Shown in pieces: positions 61,069 through 64,000 of a stretch of 64,000 nt of DNA; the stretch's first letter is position 1; each line of letters starts with the position of its first letter. The position numbers and the translations under genes are program-made. The stretch is from Eledone cirrhosa (Eukaryota; Mollusca; Cephalopoda; Octopoda; Eledonidae): assembly GCA_964016885.1 (NCBI GenBank), contig OZ024741.1, forward strand, positions 410,969,464 to 411,033,463, in the 5' to 3' direction. Under the pieces are notes generated by a model. That model was not told the origin of the DNA, made no database searches, and saw only the letters and a program-made list of their open reading frames with translations.

Positions 61069-61482
61069 TGTTATGTGAGATATTATGTGAGGTAAAGCCT
61101 TTACTGTGAAAATACAACAGTATATATAGAGTAATGTAAATGTTATGTGAGATATTATGTGAGGTAAAGCCTTTACTGTGAAAATACAACAGTATATATA
61201 GAGTACTGTAAATGTTATGTGAGATATTATGTGAGGTAAAACCTTTACTGTGAAAATACAATAATATATATAGAGTAATGTAAATGTTATGTGATATATT
61301 AAGTGAGGTAAAACCTTTACTGTGAAAATATAATAGTATATATAGAGTAATGTAAATGTTATGTGAGATATTATGTGTGGTAAACCTTTACTGTGAAAAT
61401 ACAATAGTATATATAGAGTAATGTAAATGTTATGTGAGGTATTATGTGAGGTAAAACCTTTACTGTGATAATACAATAGTAT
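61069..61482. repeat. 72-bp tandem array, middle segment
   Basis: This is a continuation of the array at 54104-55449, about 5.7 units with the same consensus. It ends at ACAATAGTAT, where the (CAT)n element begins. One unit has AAGTGAGG in place of ATGTGAGG, and one lacks a base in GTAAACC. Confidence 0.92.
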
Positions 61483-61833
61483 CATCATCATCATCATCAA
61501 CGTTTAACGTCCGTGTTCCACGCTTGCATGGGTTTGGACGGGGGTAGTCCCACTTGAGGCAAGAGTGATTGTCTTGCTCGCATAGGACTGTCTGGCAGGT
61601 TTTCTACAGTTGGATGCCCTTCCTAACACCAACCACATTTACAGTGTGGGTCTGGGAGGTTTTTACCGTGTTGCCTACACGGCCACATTACAGCGTGGAC
61701 TGTCTGTTTTTTTGTCGTGACACCTACACAATCTCATTTGTTTTGGCCTGGATGGCGCGGCACCAACATAACTTTACATAGAACGGGGTGGTGTGGATGG
61801 GGTGGGGGTGGTGGCGGGACGGGGTGTATTTTG
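61483..61833 (+). mobile_element. SINE-like element with (CAT)n head
   Basis: The element begins ATCATCATCATCATCATCAA, then CGTTTAACGTCCGTGTTCCA and TTGCATGGGTTTGGACGG. It later has TTCTACAGTTGGATGCCCTT followed by CCTAACACCAACCAC. This order matches a very common short element I recall from octopus sequence. The following ACAGTGTGGGTCTGGGAGGT and ACAGCGTGGACTGTCTG form degenerate units of about 47 bp, related to the arrays at 51.7 and 52.4-53.4 kb. The right boundary is unclear; a G-rich stretch (61780-61830) leads to the next element. Confidence 0.7.
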
Positions 61834-62221
61834 TTAGAGATGCCTACTGGCAAGGCGGGTCTTCTCTGTTACTGAGTACCGCCAAAGGTCTCGGTCCAGT
61901 GACATTGTCTTGGAGAGGTGTAAGTGTGTGAGGTCGGAGTTTATCAGCTCGTCCCAGGTTTTTCTAGGTCTGCCTATTCCGTGGCTACCGTCTATCTTTA
62001 TTGCCCTGCACTTTGTTATACAGCTATCGACTTTCATGCGCATCACGTGTCCATACCAACGTAGCCTTCTCTTGAGTAAACAACATCTGATCCCTCTTAT
62101 CTCTAATTTTTTCCTTAGTTCGTTTATGCTTTGCCGTTCACGTATATTACTGTTACACATCTAGCGGAGCATGCAAGCTTCGTTCCTCTCTAGTCTGCGT
62201 ATATCCTCTGCACACAATGCC
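61834..62221 (-). pseudogene. RTE-like LINE fragment, C-terminal end of the RT ORF
   Basis: Minus-strand translation gives ALCAEDIRRLERNEACMLR, an in-frame TAG at 62161-62163, then MCNSNIRERQSINELRKKL, RRLRWYGHVMRM, GRPRKTWDELI and SLDRDLWRYSV. The RLRWYGHVxRM…GRPRxTW signature is typical of the C-termini of RTE-class and related endonuclease-RT polyproteins. The TAG sits where relatives usually have Trp (MLRWM), so it looks like a TGG to TAG mutation. The fragment is 5'-truncated and fused to the 72-bp array at 62221. The rest of the element is absent. Confidence 0.8.
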
Positions 62222-62815
62222 CAGTATATATAGAGTAATGTAAATGTTATGTGAGATATTAAGTGAGGTAAAGCCTTTACTGTGAAAATACAATAGTATA
62301 TATAGAGTAACGTAAATGTTATGTGATATATTAAGTGAGGTAAAGCCTTTACTGTGAAAATATAATAGTATATATAGAGTAATGTAAATGTTATGTGAGA
62401 TATTATGCGAGATAAAGCCTTTACTGTGAAAATACAATAGTATATATAGAGTAATGTAAATGTTATGTGAGATATTAAGTGAGGTAAAGCCTTTACTGTG
62501 AAAATACAATAGTATATATAGAGTAATGTAAATGTTATGTGATATATTAAGTGAGGTAAAGCCTTTACTGTGAAAATACAATAGTACATATAGAGTAATG
62601 TAAATGTTATGTGATATATTAAGTGAGATAAAGCCTTTACTGTGAAAATACAATAGTATATATAGAGTAATGTAAATGTTATGTGAGATATTATGTGAGG
62701 TAAAGACTTTACTGTGAAAATACAATAGTATATATAGAGTAATGTAAATGTTATGAGAGATATTATGTGAGGTAAAGCCTTTACTGTGAAAATACAATAG
62801 TATATATAGAGTAAT
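62222..62815. repeat. 72-bp tandem array, right segment (about 8 units)
   Basis: The array resumes at TATATATAGAGTAATG directly after the RTE fragment and ends at TATATATAGAGTAAT, where the tail of the next LINE begins. Several units share TATATTAAGTGAGG in place of GATATTATGTGAGG, so this segment has its own variants. Confidence 0.92.
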
Positions 62816-62819
62816 AATA

Positions 62820-63066
62820 ATGAAATTATTGTGTACAGTGCTCAGGTGCACTACAACTCATCAAAGGTGCATGTATAGTACATAGAATAATGTACAAATG
62901 TCAGGAAAATGAACAGTGTATGAGTCATGATATAATAACAATAACAATAATGAAATATTGTGTACAGTGCCCAGGTGCACCACAACTCATCAAAAAAGTG
63001 TATGTATAGTACATAGGGCAATGCACAAACATCAGTAAAATGAACGGTGCACGAGTCATGATACAC
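62820..63066 (-). repeat. 129-bp repeat, two copies in the LINE 3' UTR
   Basis: GTGTACAGTG occurs at 62831 and 62960. Both copies carry AGGTGCAC, ACAACTCATCAAA, TGTATAGTACATAG, AAAATGAAC and GAGTCATGATA in the same order, separated by an ATAACAATAA-type stretch. The copies have diverged by scattered substitutions. Confidence 0.85.
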
Positions 63067-63094
63067 ACGTGTGCATGTGTATGGAAGGGGTACA

Positions 63095-64000
63095 TCAGGT
63101 GTAGTTTTGGCGTATTTCGGGAAGCATGAGTGTCTTAAAGGATGCAGTGTCTCGGCAGCTAACAATTGACGCAGGCAGTTTGTTCCATGCTTCAGCAACT
63201 CTGAGCGTGAAAAAATGTCTGCGAAAGTCATGGGAGCTGTGCTGTTTTCTTATCTTGTAGGCATGTCCACGTGTGTTCGACACATGGAGATCAAAGAGGC
63301 GCTCAGGGTTGCAGTTGGCGAGATGGTTAAAAACTTTGAGGGTATTCACCAAGTCCATTGCCAGACGTCGGAGCTTCAATGAATCCATGCCCAGGGAAGC
63401 AAGGCGTTCAGAGTATGGTAGGTGTCTGATGGAGGGTATGCGCTTGGTTGCACGTCTCTGAACAGTTTCCAGGAGGTCAATGTTCCGAGCAAGATAGGGG
63501 TTCCAGACTGATGATGCGAATTCCAAGTGTGGTCGCACCATAGCTGTATACAGTTTTAAATAGATGGCTGGAGAGCGGCTAACAAAGGTCTTGCTGAGAG
63601 ATGCCAAGACACCCTCGGCCTTCTTGACAATCTTAGAGACATGCTTTGTCCAACGCAAATCGTTGCTGACAGTAATGCCCAGGTCACGTTCACAAGAGGA
63701 CTTTTTGATGTCAGTGTTGTGGAGGGAGTATGTGGACGCTGGACTTTTCCTTCCAAAATGCATGGTGGTACACTTGTCCACAGCCAGCTTCAGTTGCCAG
63801 TCTGTGATCCATTGCTGCATTGTGTCCAGGTCTGACTGTAGGAAAGAGTTGTTAATTTCAGGATCAGTCCTTTTGATTTCAAGGTACAGCTTGATGTCAT
63901 CTGCATATTTTAGTACCGTGGCATTCTGTAAGTTGGCATCTATGTCATTAATATATGCCACAAACAAAAGAGGACCAAGAACAGATCCCTGTGGTACACC
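63095..64000 (-). CDS. CR1/Jockey-type LINE reverse transcriptase, C-terminal 301 residues
   Basis: The ORF is open from the right edge to TGA at 63095-63097, so its 5' part is outside the window. It begins GVPQGSVLGPLLFVAYINDI (RT motif B region), then KYADDIKLYL with the catalytic YADD. A thumb and C-terminal region follows, with RDLGITVSNDLRWTKHV, SSVWNPYLARNIDLLETVQR and RRATKRIPSIRHLPYSERL, ending RVAEAWNKLPASIVSC, RDTASFK and EIRQNYT. No internal stop is seen. The RVAEAWN…SFK segment is a conserved end of these ORFs, and it is what the 61-bp satellite copies. Clade assignment among CR1, Jockey and relatives is uncertain without the N-terminal half. Confidence 0.88.
   Translation of the reverse strand, partial: GVPQGSVLGPLLFVAYINDIDANLQNATVLKYADDIKLYLEIKRTDPEINNSFLQSDLDTMQQWITDWQLKLAVDKCTTMHFGRKSPASTYSLHNTDIKKSSCERDLGITVSNDLRWTKHVSKIVKKAEGVLASLSKTFVSRSPAIYLKLYTAMVRPHLEFASSVWNPYLARNIDLLETVQRRATKRIPSIRHLPYSERLASLGMDSLKLRRLAMDLVNTLKVFNHLANCNPERLFDLHVSNTRGHAYKIRKQHSSHDFRRHFFTLRVAEAWNKLPASIVSCRDTASFKTLMLPEIRQNYT
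63125..63189 (-). repeat. Single-copy ancestor of the 61-bp satellite unit, between CATG tetramers
   Basis: CATG occurs at 63125-63128 and at 63186-63189, exactly 61 bp apart. The sequence between them aligns along its whole length with the satellite unit, for example GGATGCAGTGTCTCGGCAGC on the plus strand. Satellite units also meet at CATG (in CCATGG). Here the segment is single-copy and coding. Confidence 0.92.

Larger units (their letters stand above)
62816..64000 (-). mobile_element. CR1/Jockey-type LINE, 3' part, runs off the window
   Basis: This minus-strand element contains the 3' portion of its RT ORF (63095-64000) and a 3' UTR to about 62816 ending in ATT repeats. It abuts the 72-bp array on its 3' side. 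It is a relative of the element that seeded the 61-bp satellite. Its 5' part lies beyond the right edge. Confidence 0.85.

Overview
The window is eukaryotic: spliced exons, a poly(A) signal, non-LTR retrotransposons and satellite DNA, with no bacterial gene organisation. Several dispersed repeats match, from memory and without a database search, families I associate with cephalopod genomes. These are the (CAT)n element followed by GTTTAACGTCCG at 61.5 kb, the CCCTTTAGCATTTAAACCGG element at 53.96 kb, a LINE tail ending CAAATAAAGAAACCA, and 47/48-bp arrays of the ACTTTACAGAGTGTACTGGG type. A cephalopod, perhaps an octopus, is my best guess (about 0.7).

Layout. Bases 1-51139 are one uninterrupted 61-bp tandem array: 838 full units plus 21 bases, continuing past the left edge. 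It ends in a remnant of a CR1/Jockey-type LINE (51119-51293), and the 61-bp unit is itself a piece of the 3' end of that LINE's ORF. A related LINE copy at the right edge of the window (62816-64000) still has the single-copy ancestral sequence. It carries two CATG tetramers exactly 61 bp apart, which suggests how the array was born. The array has nested higher-order repeats of 22, 35, 40, 76/77 and 92 units.

From 51.3 to 53.8 kb lies the 3' end of a host gene on the minus strand. Two coding exons (53666-53785 and 52101-52277) encode the C-terminus of CDC23/APC8, a TPR subunit of the anaphase-promoting complex, followed by an AATAAA signal. Its last intron is filled by a 48-bp minisatellite (20 units). 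It also holds a 91-bp repeat that has copied the 3' end of the penultimate exon together with its splice donor, giving three extra decoy donors. A related 47-bp array and a 29-bp array lie just downstream of the gene.

From 53.8 kb to the right edge no further exon is visible. The CDC23 intron upstream of the penultimate exon is therefore over 10 kb long if the gene continues to the right. It holds a purine tract, a short interspersed element, and 72-bp tandem arrays broken by insertions: a nearly complete Tx1/L1-like LINE (55450-61067, ORF2 intact, ORF1 broken), a SINE-like element, an RTE-like LINE fragment, and the CR1/Jockey-type LINE.

The theme is serial birth of tandem arrays from the ends of other elements: LINE 3' end to 61-bp satellite, SINE-like tail to 47/48-bp arrays, exon plus 48-bp unit to the 91-bp array, and short-element tail to the 72-bp array.
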